From Flaccisagitta enflata (lineage: Eukaryota; Chaetognatha; Sagittoidea; Aphragmophora): a DNA stretch of 64,000 nt. The notes beneath the pieces were generated by a model, which saw only the letters and a list, made by a program, of their open reading frames with translations, was not told the DNA's origin and made no database searches. A program made the position numbers and the translations under genes. Location: positions 51,646,001 to 51,710,000 of the forward strand of contig OZ231128.1 in assembly GCA_965153355.1 (NCBI GenBank). The letters are read 5' to 3'. How positions within the stretch are numbered: the first letter of the stretch is position 1; the number at the start of each line of letters is the position of its first letter. This document shows positions 46,284 through 57,515 of the stretch, in pieces.

Positions 46284-47603
46284 ACGGGAATGCTAAACAC
46301 TGTTTAACACTGTTTAACACCGGGACCCTCTTTAATTTCAGCCTATTGTGTTAAACTATGTTTAACAGGTCTCTTGTTAAACAAGGGTCTTGTTAAAACG
46401 CAGCTTTTTTTGATGTTTAACAGGTTTCATGTTAAACAGGTTTTGTGTTAAACAGGGCTGGTGTTAAACAAGGCTCATGTTAAACAGGGCTCTTGTTAAA
46501 CAGGGCTCATGTTAAACAGGGCTGGTGTTAAACAGGGCTGGTGTTAAACAGGGCTGGTGTTAAACAGGGCTGGTGTTAAACAGGGCTCGTGATAAACAGG
46601 GCTCGTGTTAAACAGGGCTCGTGTTAAACAGGGCTCGTGTTAAACAGGGCTCGTGTTAAGCAGGGCTCGTGTTAAACAGGTCTTGTGTTAAACAGGTCTC
46701 GTGTTAAACAGGTCTCGTGTTAAACAGGTCTCGTGTTAAACAGGTCTCGTGTTAAACAGGTCTCATGTTATACAGGTCTCGTGTTAAACAGGTCTCGTGT
46801 TAAAACGCAGCTTCTTTTGATGGGTCTCATGTTTAACAGGTTTCATGTTAAACAGGTTTTGTGTTAAACAGGTCTCGTGTTAAACAGGTCTCGTGTTAAA
46901 CAGGTCTCGACAACAGGTTTCTCATGTTAAACAGGGCTCTTGTTAAATAGGTCTCGTGTTAAATAGGGCTCATGTTAAACAGGGCTCGTGTTAAACAGGG
47001 TTCGTGTTAAACAGGGCTCGTGTGAAACAGGGCTCGTGTCAAACAGGGCTGTGTCTAACAGGGCTTGTGTTAAACAGGGCTTGTGTTAAACAGGGCTCGT
47101 GTTAAACAGGGCTGGTGTTTAACAGGGCTGGTGTTAAACACGCTGTCTAACACGCTGGCCTGTTAAACATGCTAGTCTGTTTAACAAGGGGTCTGTTTAA
47201 CAAGGGGCGTGTTTAACAAGATGTGAGGCATTGTGTTTAACACACAGCCTGTTTAACACTGGACCTGTTTAACACCTGACTTAACACCGGACTTGTTTAA
47301 CACTGGACTTGTTTAAGAACAGACTTGTCTGAGAACAGACTTGTTTAACACCAGACCTGTTTAACACCGGACCTGTTTAACACCGGACCTGTTTAACACC
47401 AAACCTGTTTAACACCAAACCTGTTTAACACTGGACCTGTTTAACACCAGAAGCTGTTTAACACCGGAAGCTGTTTAACATGGAACCTGTTTAACATGGA
47501 ACCTGTTTAACACCGTTTAACATGTGTTAAAACATGTTTAACAGGGACCCTCTTTAATTTTGGGCGTGTTAAACAGTGTTAAACAGTGTTTAGCATTCCA
47601 CAC
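46284..47603. mobile_element. Foldback element with a strand-switching TGTTAAACAGG array
   Basis: Ends are inverted: GGAATGCTAAACACTG at 46285 and CAGTGTTTAGCATTCC ending at 47602. Inside, about 45 units of TGTTAAACAGGGCTCG (46370-47130) give way to about 25 units of CTGTTTAACACCGGACC (47160-47520), the same core on the opposite strand. GGGACCCTCTTTAATTT occurs near both ends in direct, not inverted, orientation. Confidence 0.85.
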
Positions 47604-47812
47604 TCTGCTCCCGGCATGTTCATTTGCTACTCGATCACGCTCCTTCTGACGTTGAACTTCCGCGGCAGCCTCGACGACAAATTTTCTGCTCCAATGCTTG
47701 GTCGACGCTTCCAAGAATGAGCCCGTTAGGATTTGCCTGATTTTCAGAATGAAAACTTCAGACATTCTAACGATATGCCAATGAAATCAAAACAATGACT
47801 ATAACATAAAGA

Positions 47813-47815
47813 AGT

Positions 47816-47864
<49 letters not shown>
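47813..47864. repeat. (CAA)n microsatellite
   Basis: About 17 CAA units. Confidence 0.95.
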
Positions 47865-47959
47865 GAAGATTGATCGAGATAGGGTCAGTTATTGCGAATA
47901 TCGGCGAATTCAGCCTTCTTTGGAGACTTAGTTGGTCCAAAAATGGTTCTGAAAGCCGT

Positions 47960-48214
47960 TTTTAGTCGCGTGCATGCGACTCTACAACCCACTCTGTCCG
48001 TCTGTCGGTCGGTCGGTCCGTCCGTCGGTCACACTTTGCTTTCTTTAGCTTTTTTTTGTCGTTCTACGTTATTTTAAGTTATTTTAAGTTATTTCAAAAC
48101 AATTTACATTTGGTCTTTTAGTCTTTTGGTCTTTTAGTCTTTTAGTTGTTTAGTCTTTTAGTCTTTTGGTCTTTTAATCTTAACAGCCGCACGTGACAGG
48201 TGTTGGCCTTGTTT
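47960..48214 (+). mobile_element. Hairpin-ended element, 255 bp
   Basis: T5, hairpin AGTCGCGTGCATGCGACT (47964-47981), CTACAACCCACTCTGTCC, GGTCGGTCGGTCCGTCC, CACACTTTGCTTTC, short core of TTTTAGTCTTTTGG units, far end GCACGTGACAGGTG and TTGGCCTTGTTTT. Confidence 0.9.
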
Positions 48215-48215
48215 T

Positions 48216-48499
48216 GGCGAGGATGAACTGCTTGGTGTCGACAAAAAGATTAGAGAAGCGGTCGCTCTATTTCTTTTTCCACCAACAGGAAGTATCCGGG
48301 GTTTTTTCGCCGGTAATTGCAATGTCGTGTCTCCAGCCTTGCTGCCGAGTTTTTCAATTGCGCCAATCGACCTCAGTTCCCCAAGTTCAGCTTGTTTCAT
48401 CGTGATCCCTTTTCCATCCGGCACTGTTGGGACTTTGACGATCGTCTTCAAAACCGGTGAGGACGATTGGTAGACGTTCAACGACTTCGTCAAATTCAT
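48216..48499 (-). CDS. Protein-like ORF of unknown function, cut by a hairpin-ended element
   Basis: Open frame with even amino-acid use (for example SSSPVLKTIVKVPTVPDGKG and LPAKKPRILPVGGKRNR). Codon use is balanced and CpG-rich, unlike the surrounding AT-rich DNA. It lies exactly between two hairpin-ended elements (47960-48214 and 48509-48638), so it may be a remnant of a host or mobile-element coding region. Not recognised. Confidence 0.3.
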
Positions 48500-48508
48500 T
48501 TATCAGCA

Positions 48509-48638
48509 TTAGTCACGGACGGGTGGGCAGGAGCAGAAAACCTCGAAAAACAACTTTGCGATGGACCAACCGACCGACGGACCGATGGACCGACGGACCA
48601 AAGATAGGCTTATAGAGTCGCGTGTCCGCGACTAAAAA
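48509..48638 (-). mobile_element. Hairpin-ended element, GGAC subfamily
   Basis: Half-palindrome AGTCACGGAC (48511-48520), GGGCAGGAGCAGAAAACC, GGACCAACCGACCGACGG, hairpin AGTCGCGTGTCCGCGACT (48616-48633), A5. The half-palindrome follows this subfamily's hairpin (GGAC), not the common GTGC. Confidence 0.85.
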
Positions 48639-48749
48639 TTGCTCAAGCCATCACGTTAATCGATCGACCCGCTGCCTTGTCTGCAGCGCCGCTGCGATGC
48701 TGCGTGGAAATCACGGCTGACACGAAACTGCATGACATTGGACAACATT

Positions 48750-48986
48750 ACATTGCTTGAACTATCGAAAGGAGAACGGAGCTACCTTCCTATTTGAATC
48801 CTCGACCTCAATCCTTTGCTTTTGTCAACGCCTCCTTCTGAGTGGGAAGAGAATGAATGCTTTGCTCGTCTCAAGCGGCTCGTGAAAAGGTTCCATGTCA
48901 CCAATGACGTCGCTGAGCACACGATACAACTGGTGACGGACTTCAATAACAGGATAACAAGTCTGAGGAGCAACATCAGTTTTTGA
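48750..48986 (+). pseudogene. Degraded coding fragment (EWEENECFARLKRLVKRF...)
   Basis: Frame around 48840 encodes FARLKRLVKRFHVTNDVAE and then IQLVTDFNNRITSLRSN before a stop at 48984-48986, with another stop at 48795-48797. The VTNDVAE...F-N pattern recalls a family of unknown function that is repeated in many invertebrate genomes; this is from memory and unverified. Confidence 0.35.
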
Positions 48987-49374
48987 CTGCAAGCGTCGCC
49001 AGGCAAGGCCGTGAAAATAATGACTGACGCTGTTGTGCCATCCAACCCACAGCACCAGAGGGCGCTGCTAGCAGACCTACTCGATCCCAACCGAAAAGAG
49101 AAATCAAATGATTGACATATTGTATGCAATCAATTAAAAATCAATTTTTAGCCACAAGTGAACCATCAAATCATATTTCGAAGACCACATCATGAAATTG
49201 ATAAGTGGTAAAAAGAATCTCATTGTTGTCTTTTGTTTATTTCTTCAAGTGCATTTCGGCGAAGGGTTTAGAACTCACACAACCTTGAGCATCGAACCAT
49301 GATATCATATGGCGATGATCTAAAAAATGAGATATTGATCATGGGGAGCGGGAAAACTAAACGGTGCTTGAAGA

Positions 49375-51783
49375 AACGTAGTGTAGGTGATTTATGGGGT
49401 TGTGGTGTCTTTGGGGTGTCAGAGGTGGTGATTTAGGTGGGATTTGGGGTGGTCGGGTGGTTGTTGCTCATGGTATGTGTAAATAAACCACTGTGCAGGA
49501 GGGATTTATGGGGCTGTGTCTTTTTAAAAATAGAGGTGGTGATTTAGGATTTGGGGTCAATGGTTAAGGTTTGTATGTGTAAATAACCAATGTAGGTGAT
49601 TTAGTGGGTTGTGTGTCTAAAGGCTGTGAGGTGATTTAGGATTGTGTGGTCGGGTGGTTGTTGTCATGGTATGTGTAACAAACTACTGTGTAGGTGATTT
49701 ATGGGGTTGTGGTGTCTTTTTGGGGTGTCAGAGGTATGATTTAGGGTGGGATTTGGGGTGGTCGGGTGGTTGTTGCCTATGGTGGCAAAATAAACTACTG
49801 TGGGTAGGTGAGATTATGGGGTTGTGGTGTCTTTGTGTAGTCAGAGGTGGTGATTTAGGTGGGATTTGGGGTGTGCGGGTGGTTGTTGCCTATGGTATGT
49901 GTAAATAAACTACTGTAGGTGATTTATGGGTTGTGGTGTCTTTGGGGTGTCAGAGGTGGTGATTTAGGGGGGCTTTTGGGGGTGGTCGGGTGGTTGTTGC
50001 CTATGGTATGTGTAAATAAACTACTGTGTAGGTGATTTATGGGCCAGGTGTCTTTGGGGTGTCAGAGGTGGTGATTTAGGTGGGATTTGGGGTGGTCGGG
50101 TGGTTGTTGCCTATGGTATGTGTAAATAAACTACTGTGTAGGTGATTTATGGGGTTGTGGTGTCTTTGGGGTGTCAGAGGTGGTGATTTAGGTGGGATTT
50201 GGGGTGGTCGGGTGGTTGTTGCCTATGGTATGTGTAAATAAACTACTGTGTAGGTGATTTATGGGGTTGTGGTGTCTTTGGGGTGTCAGAGGTGGTGATT
50301 TAGGTGGGATTTGGGGGGGTCGTGGGTGGTTAAGGTTTATGGTATGTGTAAATAAACTGAATGTGTGGTGATTTTACAGGTTGTGGTGTCTGGTGTCAGA
50401 GGGTGATTTAGGTGATTTGGGTGGCCGGGTGGTTGTTGCTTCATGGTATATGTAACAAACTACTGTGTAGGTGATTTATGGGGCCAGGTGTCTTGGGGGT
50501 GTCAGAGGTGGTGATTTAGGTGGGATTAGTGGTGGTCGGGTGGTTGTTGCCTATGGTATTTGTAAATAAACTACTGTGTAGGTGATTTGAGGTTGTGGTG
50601 CAATTTGGGGTGTCAGAGGTGGTGATTTAGGGTGGATTTGGGGTGGTAGGGTCACGTGGGTGGTTGTTGCCTCGGGTGTGTGTAACAAACTACTGTGTAG
50701 GTGATTTAGGGGTTGTGTGGTGTCTTTGGGGTGTCAGAGGTGTGTATTTGTGGTGATTTGGGTGGTCGTGGGTGGTTGTTGCCTATGGTATGTGTAATAA
50801 AACTACTGTGTAGGTGATTTATGGGGTTGTGGTACCTTGGGTGTCAGAGGTGGTGATTTAGGGTGGGATTTGGGGTGGTCGGGTGGTTGTTGCCTATGGT
50901 ATGTGTAAATAAACTACTGTGTGGTGATTTATGGGATTGTGTGTCTTTGGGGTGTCAGAGGTGGTGATTTAGGGTGGATTTGGGGGTGGTCGGGTGGTTG
51001 TTGCCTATGGTATGTAAATAAACTACTGCAGGGTGATTTATGGGGTTGTGGTGTCTTTGGGGTGTCAGAGGTGGTGATTTAGGTGGGATTTGGGGTGGTC
51101 ATGGTTGTTGCCTATGGTATGTGTAACAAACTTACTGTGTAGGTGATTTGGTGGGGCTGTGTGTGTTCTTTGGGGTGTCAGAGGTGGTGATTTATAGTGG
51201 GATTTGGGGGTGGTCGGTGGTTGTTGCTCATGTATGTAAACATACTACTGTGTAGGATGCAGGGGTTGTGTGTGTCTTTTGGGGTGTCAGAGGTGATTTA
51301 GGGTGGGATCGGGGTGGTCGGGTGGAGCATGCTCATATGTAAATAAACTACTGTGTGGATTATGCCAAAGGTTCAGGTGTCAGAGGTGATTTATGGGGTG
51401 GGATCGGGGTGGTCGTGGGTGGTTGTTGGTTTGTATGTAATAACCACTGCAGGTGATTTATGGGGTTGTGGTGTCTTTGGGGTGTCAGAGGTGTGTATTT
51501 TGGTGATTGGGGTGGTTGGGTGGTTGTTGCTCTATGGTATGTGTAAATAAACTACTGTGTAGGGTGATTTATGGGGTTGTGGGTGTTTTGGGTGCTGGGG
51601 AGGTGTGATTTAGGTGGGATTTGTGTGTCAGGTGGTTGTTGCCTATGGTATGTGTAAATAAACTACTGTGTAGGTGATTTATGGGGTTGTGGTGTCTTTG
51701 GGGTGTCAGAGGTGGTGATTTAGGTGGGATTTGGGGTGGTCGGGTGGTTGTTGCCTATGGTATGTGTAAATAAACTACTGTGG
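49375..51783. repeat. G/T-rich 112-bp satellite, about 21 units
   Basis: Best units are 112 bp (for example 50131-50242) and contain GGGGTTGTGGTGTC, GGGGTGTCAGAGGTGG, GGTGGGATTTGGGGTGG, TCGGGTGGTTGTTGCC and TAAATAAACTACTG. The centre-left and right edges have many small indels while 50020-50330 is homogeneous. Several G-runs per unit on one strand. Confidence 0.95.
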
Positions 51784-51926
51784 TTCGTTCGTAAGATCTT
51801 TACAAAATACAAAATATGGCCCACTAAGCACAAAAATTTGAACTCTTCCTGAGCCAATGGTATCTTTGGAATTGATGTGCGATAAGAAACAAAATGCGCA
51901 ACTAGGTACCACTTCTAGCTACTTAC

Positions 51927-52130
51927 ATCGTAAGTATCCAGATTGAGATGCTCAATGCTGATAGGATCAGGTGTACGTTCCTCCTTCCTCGCGTCATTTG
52001 CGATCCGCCTCAATTGATCGCCACGTGGCATGTAAGGATCCAAAGTTGGATCCACATTTTGCTCTCTGTCATCCAGAATATGAGGACAAGGCCCATTATC
52101 ATCACTGCTTAACCAGGGATTCGACAAAAA
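51927..52130 (-). CDS. Candidate internal exon of a host gene (68 codons, phase 0-0)
   Basis: Open frame bounded on the minus strand by a CAG acceptor (52133-52131) and a GTAAGT donor (51926-51921), giving exactly 204 nt. Encoded text is protein-like and acidic (LSSDDNGPCPHILDDREQ and DPYMPRGDQLRRIANDARK), with no low complexity. The acceptor lacks a long clean pyrimidine tract directly before it, though a T-run lies 20 nt upstream. Family not recognised. Neighbouring exons were not found within the window. Confidence 0.5.
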
Positions 52131-52215
52131 CTGCCTCCTCCGCCCCACCAAAAAAAATCAGAATTTTCTCATGTTTTGACGACAAATTAAATTGAATTGA
52201 AAGTTATAGAATCCT

Positions 52216-52823
52216 CCACTACTGTCTCACACAAGGTTTGAGACAGGAATGATATAACTATGCGGTTTTTTGCATTTTTGCATAGGTCATGGGCATACAA
52301 ACCATCAAGTAGGAAATCTTTCCAGAGGCACTTTTTTAGATAAATGAAAAATTTGATATTTTTAGCTTTAATTTTCAAAAAAAATTTTTTAGGTTGCTTT
52401 AACCTATTTTTTGAGAACAAAATATTAATCCTGATAAATTTCTGATTCATTTGATAGGTCGCACTATATGGTTTTCATAAGGAAAAAAAAATCATTTTCA
52501 AAGCCCCGTTACAAAATTAGAATGGTGGCCTAAAATGTGAAAAATTCATTTCTTATGAAAACCATATAGTGCGACCTATCAAATGAACCAGAATTTTATC
52601 AGAATCAACAATTTGCTCTCAAAAAATAGGTTAAACCAACCTGAAAAAATTCTTATGTAAAATAAAGCTAAGAATATTGAATTTTTCATTTATTTCAAAA
52701 AGCGCCTCAGGAAAGATTTTCTATCTGATGGTTCTTGGTTTCTATGCCCATGATCTATGCAAAAATGTAAAAAACGGCATAGTTATATCATTCTTGTCTC
52801 AAACCTTGTGTGAGACAGCAGTG
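52216..52823. mobile_element. Palindromic MITE, ~608 bp, CACTACTGTCTCACAC termini
   Basis: Left CACTACTGTCTCACACAAGG and right CCTTGTGTGAGACAGCAGTG are inverted. The arms are complementary throughout (for example GATAGGTCGCACTATATGG and CCATATAGTGCGACCTATC), meeting near 52520. Confidence 0.9.
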
Positions 52824-52854
52824 GTCAAAAATGCCTTTGATTAACTTTGCACTT

Positions 52855-52975
52855 GACAGATGGACAGATGGAATGACCGACTGAAAAGTTACTTCAAGAG
52901 TAATCTGTTTTTATCACTGCCCCTGCCTAGCTACTGTTGACTTGCGTGGCCGTTTATCCGACTTGTTTTCTTACC
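52855..52975 (+). mobile_element. Hairpin-ended element, decayed remnant
   Basis: GACAGATGGACAGATGG, CACTGCCCCTGCC, GACTTGCGTGGCCGTTTATC, CGACTTGTTTTC: the right half of the short subfamily in decayed form. Confidence 0.4.
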
Positions 52976-53228
52976 GATACTCGTCCACAAGAGCGGACGC
53001 TTTCTTGTTCTTGTCAGTCTTAGCTAATGTCTTTATGTTCCGCTTGTGTGTGCCCACGGAGGTTCCAATCGCGTTTGGAATACAACTGATGACGTGGTCT
53101 CTTTCCGCTGTAGCGTAAAAAATAGCACTTGGTTAACTACATTTTATCAGATTTTAATCAAGCGCTTGTACCTTCTCTCATTTACCAGCCATAACTGCAT
53201 CACTCAAGCCTTGATTTTTTCAGACAAC

Positions 53229-53522
53229 CTAATAATGTGTCAAAACGTCTGTCTCATTCGAAAAAGCCACCCCAGGAACTAATCCGCCTTTTAAAAATGT
53301 ATACAAACTTAGCAGCGTTAGAGTCCCACGTTGCACAACAATTCCTCCACAGCATTTCAATTTCACGCGGTTGGCGCAACGAAATGACATTCTGGCGTTA
53401 GTCGCTCCGCTTTTTGCGGAATGATAACTTTCGTGAAACGAGCGGCCCGCGTGTACTGCCCCATGATACTGAACACTATCTTTCGTCTTTTTATCAGACT
53501 TAAATACCGAAACTGTCGCCAT
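53229..53522 (-). CDS. Short ORF with FLYWCH-like cysteine pattern
   Basis: 97 codons, ATG to stop. Residues 40-65 read RMSFRCANRVKLKCCGGIVV followed by QRGTL, which resembles the second half of a FLYWCH zinc finger (aromatic-x-C...C); the final His pair expected of FLYWCH is not seen. It could be an exon or TE-related. A 30-bp string covering its 3' end is repeated at 53953-53983. Confidence 0.3.
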   Translation of the reverse strand: MATVSVFKSDKKTKDSVQYHGAVHAGRSFHESYHSAKSGATNARMSFRCANRVKLKCCGGIVVQRGTLTLLSLYTFLKGGLVPGVAFSNETDVLTHY

Positions 53523-53604
53523 AGCTAACTCTTCGTCTTTCTTAGTATAGATTATTTCTACTGCAGAATTCTAAAGCTTCAAGAAACTGTTATATTTTAC
53601 CTTT

Positions 53605-53945
<341 letters not shown>

Positions 53946-54245
53946 CAAAAAAGTAATGTGTCAAAGCGTCTGTCTCATTCGAAACAGGTCGAGTAATTTT
54001 TTATCCAAAAAAGTGTCAGTTATCATTATCTGTCCCGAACTTCAAAGAAAACAGTGACAAAAGAAGTGACTGACCAATGCAATAGACCGACATGACATAT
54101 TACAGGAGTGACGGGATGGCGACACTATAAGTTTCAGTGGGTCCATCCATCCATGATTCTCAAGTGTAGGAACGCAATTTTTCAAACACCCCCCCCTCCT
54201 CTTTCCCTCATTTCCGACGATATTGTAGTTTCTTGTTTCTGTTTC

Positions 54246-54670
54246 TTTTTAGTCGCGTGCACGCGACTCTACACCCCGCTTTGTCGGTCCGTCCGTCGGT
54301 CCGTCCGTCCGTCCGTCGGTCCGTCGGTCCGTCCGTCCGTCGGTCCGTCCGTCACACTTTACTTTTTTGTAATATAACGTCAATTCTTAGGTCATTTTAA
54401 GTCCTTTTTATTCATTAATAGTTATTCTAAGTCATTTTGAGTCATTCTAAGTCATTTTAAGTCATTCTAAGTCATTTTAAGTTATTTTAAGTCATTTTTG
54501 GTTATTAGGTTTTTTAGGCATTTTAAGTCCTTTTTGGACATTTTAAGTCATTCTAAGTGATTCTAAGTCACTCTAAGTCATTCTAAGTCATTCTAAGTCA
54601 TACTAAGTTATTCTAAGTCATTCTTACCCTGTAAATCTCGCACGCGACTTATAGGTGTTGGCCTTGTTTT
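54246..54670 (+). mobile_element. Hairpin-ended element, best-preserved copy with decamer core
   Basis: T5, perfect palindrome AGTCGCGTGCACGCGACT (54251-54268), CTACACCCCGCTTTGTC, a 70-bp GGTCCGTCCGTC tract, CACACTTTACTTTTTTG, about 22 decamers of AAGTCATTCT/AAGTCATTTT, then CTCGCACGCGACTTATAGG and TGTTGGCCTTGTTTT. The far-end GCACGCGACT (54640-54649) is the exact reverse complement of the first 10 hairpin bases. Confidence 0.95.
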
Positions 54671-54889
54671 CATTCAATTTTGGTCATCAAGCGTTGTCAA
54701 TTCGAGATTCGAGATTCGAGATTCAAAATAAATTTCTGTAATGCTCTCATCCCTGACATTCGAGCTTCGAGACAAATCCGATGAGACAAATCAGAGACAT
54801 TATTGTCTCGAGACACCACTCCAGACAAATAGTTGAGGGAAAATATCTATGACATTTATGTATGAGAGCATTGACCCTACCTCCTTAGA

Positions 54890-55090
54890 GGGCAGACTTC
54901 AGGCCTGAGAGGGCAGGCTCTAGCCTGAGAAGGCCTGGGGGAGAAGGACGGATGGATTTGACGGATAAAACGAAAAGTCCCCCTGTGTTCTACAGGACTT
55001 CGTCCCCTTCGGGGCCGCTGCCCTGCTTCCTCTCACTCCAATTCACAGTCAAGCAAAGCAGGGCAACGGGTATCGCTGACCACATATTGC
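54890..55090 (-). repeat. Foldback-terminus module with GGTACC-type partner, decayed
   Basis: CCCCTTCGGGGCCGCTGCCC (55001-55022) and GCAGGGCAACGGGTATCGC (55059-55077) match the ends at 18795-18912. Upstream GGCCTGAGAGGGCAG units recall the tandem core at 18975. Confidence 0.6.
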
Positions 55091-55454
55091 CCTTGGGCGA
55101 CCTGTTTGATTATGTCACCCTCAGGTGATTTGTTGAATTTTGGTTACACAAGTAACAATGACTGCCCTAGGCCTAACTACTTCTGGTGCTCAATTTGCTT
55201 TTGGGTGAGAATAAGAAAGAATGTTTTTCAGATTCAGTTTTATGGAAAACTAGAAGTGTTGCGCGTATTAACTAGTGAGGGTTCCAGGGGTGTATATGAT
55301 TCCATAACCTTTGATTATTCCCCCCCCCCCCCCGCCTTTGATTTTCTTCCCCGCATTACCAAATCAATGTTTTTCTTACCCATAAATCACTAAAACTGGG
55401 AGTTTAAGGTTTAATTAGTGTTAAATTATGTTTAACTTATCATGCTTTATGATC

Positions 55455-56968
55455 TTTAGTCGCGTGCACGCGACTCTACAACCCGCTTTGTCCGTCGGTC
55501 GGTCGGTCGGTCGGTTGGTCACACTTTACTTTTTTTATCAATTTTATTTCTTAAAGTCATTTTTAGTCATTCTAAGTCATTCTAAGTCATTCTAAGTCAT
55601 TCTAAGTCATTTTAAGTCATTTTAAATCGTTATTGTCATTTTAGTCAATATAGTCCTTTTCATCATTTTAAGTCATTCTAATTCATTTTAAGTTATTTTA
55701 AGTCATTTCAAGTGATTTTAAGTCATTTCAAGTGATTTTAAGGCATTTTAAGTCATTCCAAGTCATTTTAAGTCATTATTGACATTTTAGTCAATATTAT
55801 CCTTTTCATCATTTTAAGTCATTTTAAGTCATTTTATGTCATTATAAGTCATTATAAGTCATTATACGTCATTTTAAGTCATTTCTAGTCATTCTAAGCC
55901 ATTCTAAGTCATTCTCAGTCATTTTAGTCATTTTAGTCAATATAGTCATTTCACTTTTTATTTACATAATTATAGGTCATTATAGGTCATTATGCAATTT
56001 TGGATAATCATAGCTAATTATAGGTCATTATAGGTCATGCAATTATAGGTAATCATAGATCATGTAGGTAATCATAGGTCATTATAGGTAATTATAGGTC
56101 ATTATGTAATTATAGGTCATTATTGGTAATTATAGGTCAGTATGTAATCATAGGTAATTAAAGGTAATTATAGGTAATTATTGGTCATTATAAGTAATTA
56201 TAGGTAACTACAGGTAATTATAGGTCATTTGGTAATTATAGGTAATTATAGGTCATAATAGGTAATTATAGGTCACTATAGGTCATTATGCAATTATAGG
56301 TCATTATTGGTAATTATAGGTCATTATGTAGTTATAGATAATTATAGGTAATTATAGATCATTATAGGTAATTATAGGTCATTATGTAATTATAGGTATT
56401 TATAGGTCATTATAGATAATTATAGGTAATAATAGGTCATTATGAAATTATGGGTAATTATAGGTGATCAAAGGTCATTAAAGGTAATTATAGGTCATTA
56501 TGTAATTATAGGTAATTATAGGTAATCATAAGTCATTATAGGTAATTATACGTCAATAGACAATTATAGGTAATTATTGGTCATTATTCAATTATAGGTA
56601 ATTATAGCTAATCATAGGTAATTATAGGTAATTATAGGTCATTATGCAATTATAGGTAATTATAGCTAATCATAGGTCATTATAGGTCATTATGTAGTTA
56701 TGGGTAATTATGGGTAATCATGTCATTATAGGTAATTATTGGTCCATATGTAATTATAGGTAATCGTAGGTCTTTATAGGTACTTATAGGTCATTATTTG
56801 ATTATGGGTATTTATAGGTAATTATAAGTAATTATAGGTCACTATAGGCAATTGTAGGTCAATAGGTAATTATAGTCATTATCATCCTTACAGGAAATAA
56901 CGTTCTTATATAATCAGGCTATTATGTAAGTAAGTCTCGCACGCCACTTATAGGTGTTGGCCTTGTTT
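55455..56968 (+). mobile_element. Hairpin-ended element with two-phase core (1.5 kb)
   Basis: Palindrome AGTCGCGTGCACGCGACT (55458-55475), CTACAACCCGCTTTGTCC, GGTCGGTCGGTCGGTTGG, CACACTTTACTTTTTT. The core runs as AAGTCATTTT decamers to about 55960 and then as TTATAGGTAA/TTATAGGTCA decamers to about 56870. Far end CTCGCACGCCACTTATAGG and TTGGCCTTGTTT. Confidence 0.95.
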
Positions 56969-57344
56969 ACTGCCAAAAGTTATATTTTCCCCAAGTTTTC
57001 TTTTTTTTCTCTTTTTTCCTCCTTCCTTTTCCTTCCCTTTCTCCAAACCCTTTGATTATTTCCCCCCCCCCCACCGGGGGGGGGGGGGAATACGGAACAA
57101 TATGCAGGCCTGGAGGGTTCACAAGGCCCTCTTCCATTTTAGTTTGGGTGAGGGATATTTTTCCACTTGCCATACAGCACTGGCTTCACTCTTTCAGGCA
57201 CAAATTGACCCCTTTTTAGTTGCAGACATGCAGGTCTATCAGAGGCTTTGTCACTCTGACCAATGTCCATCCAGTGGTCTGTCGGTTTGTGATGATTTAA
57301 TCTAAAAGTGTAAAAACGCACATTTATGATGCTGCAGTTATGAT

Positions 57345-57515
<171 letters not shown>

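Noticed and set aside
47538-47765. 75-codon minus ORF with an Ala/Glu/Arg helix
   Set aside because: Overlaps the end of the foldback array and has no recognisable domain.
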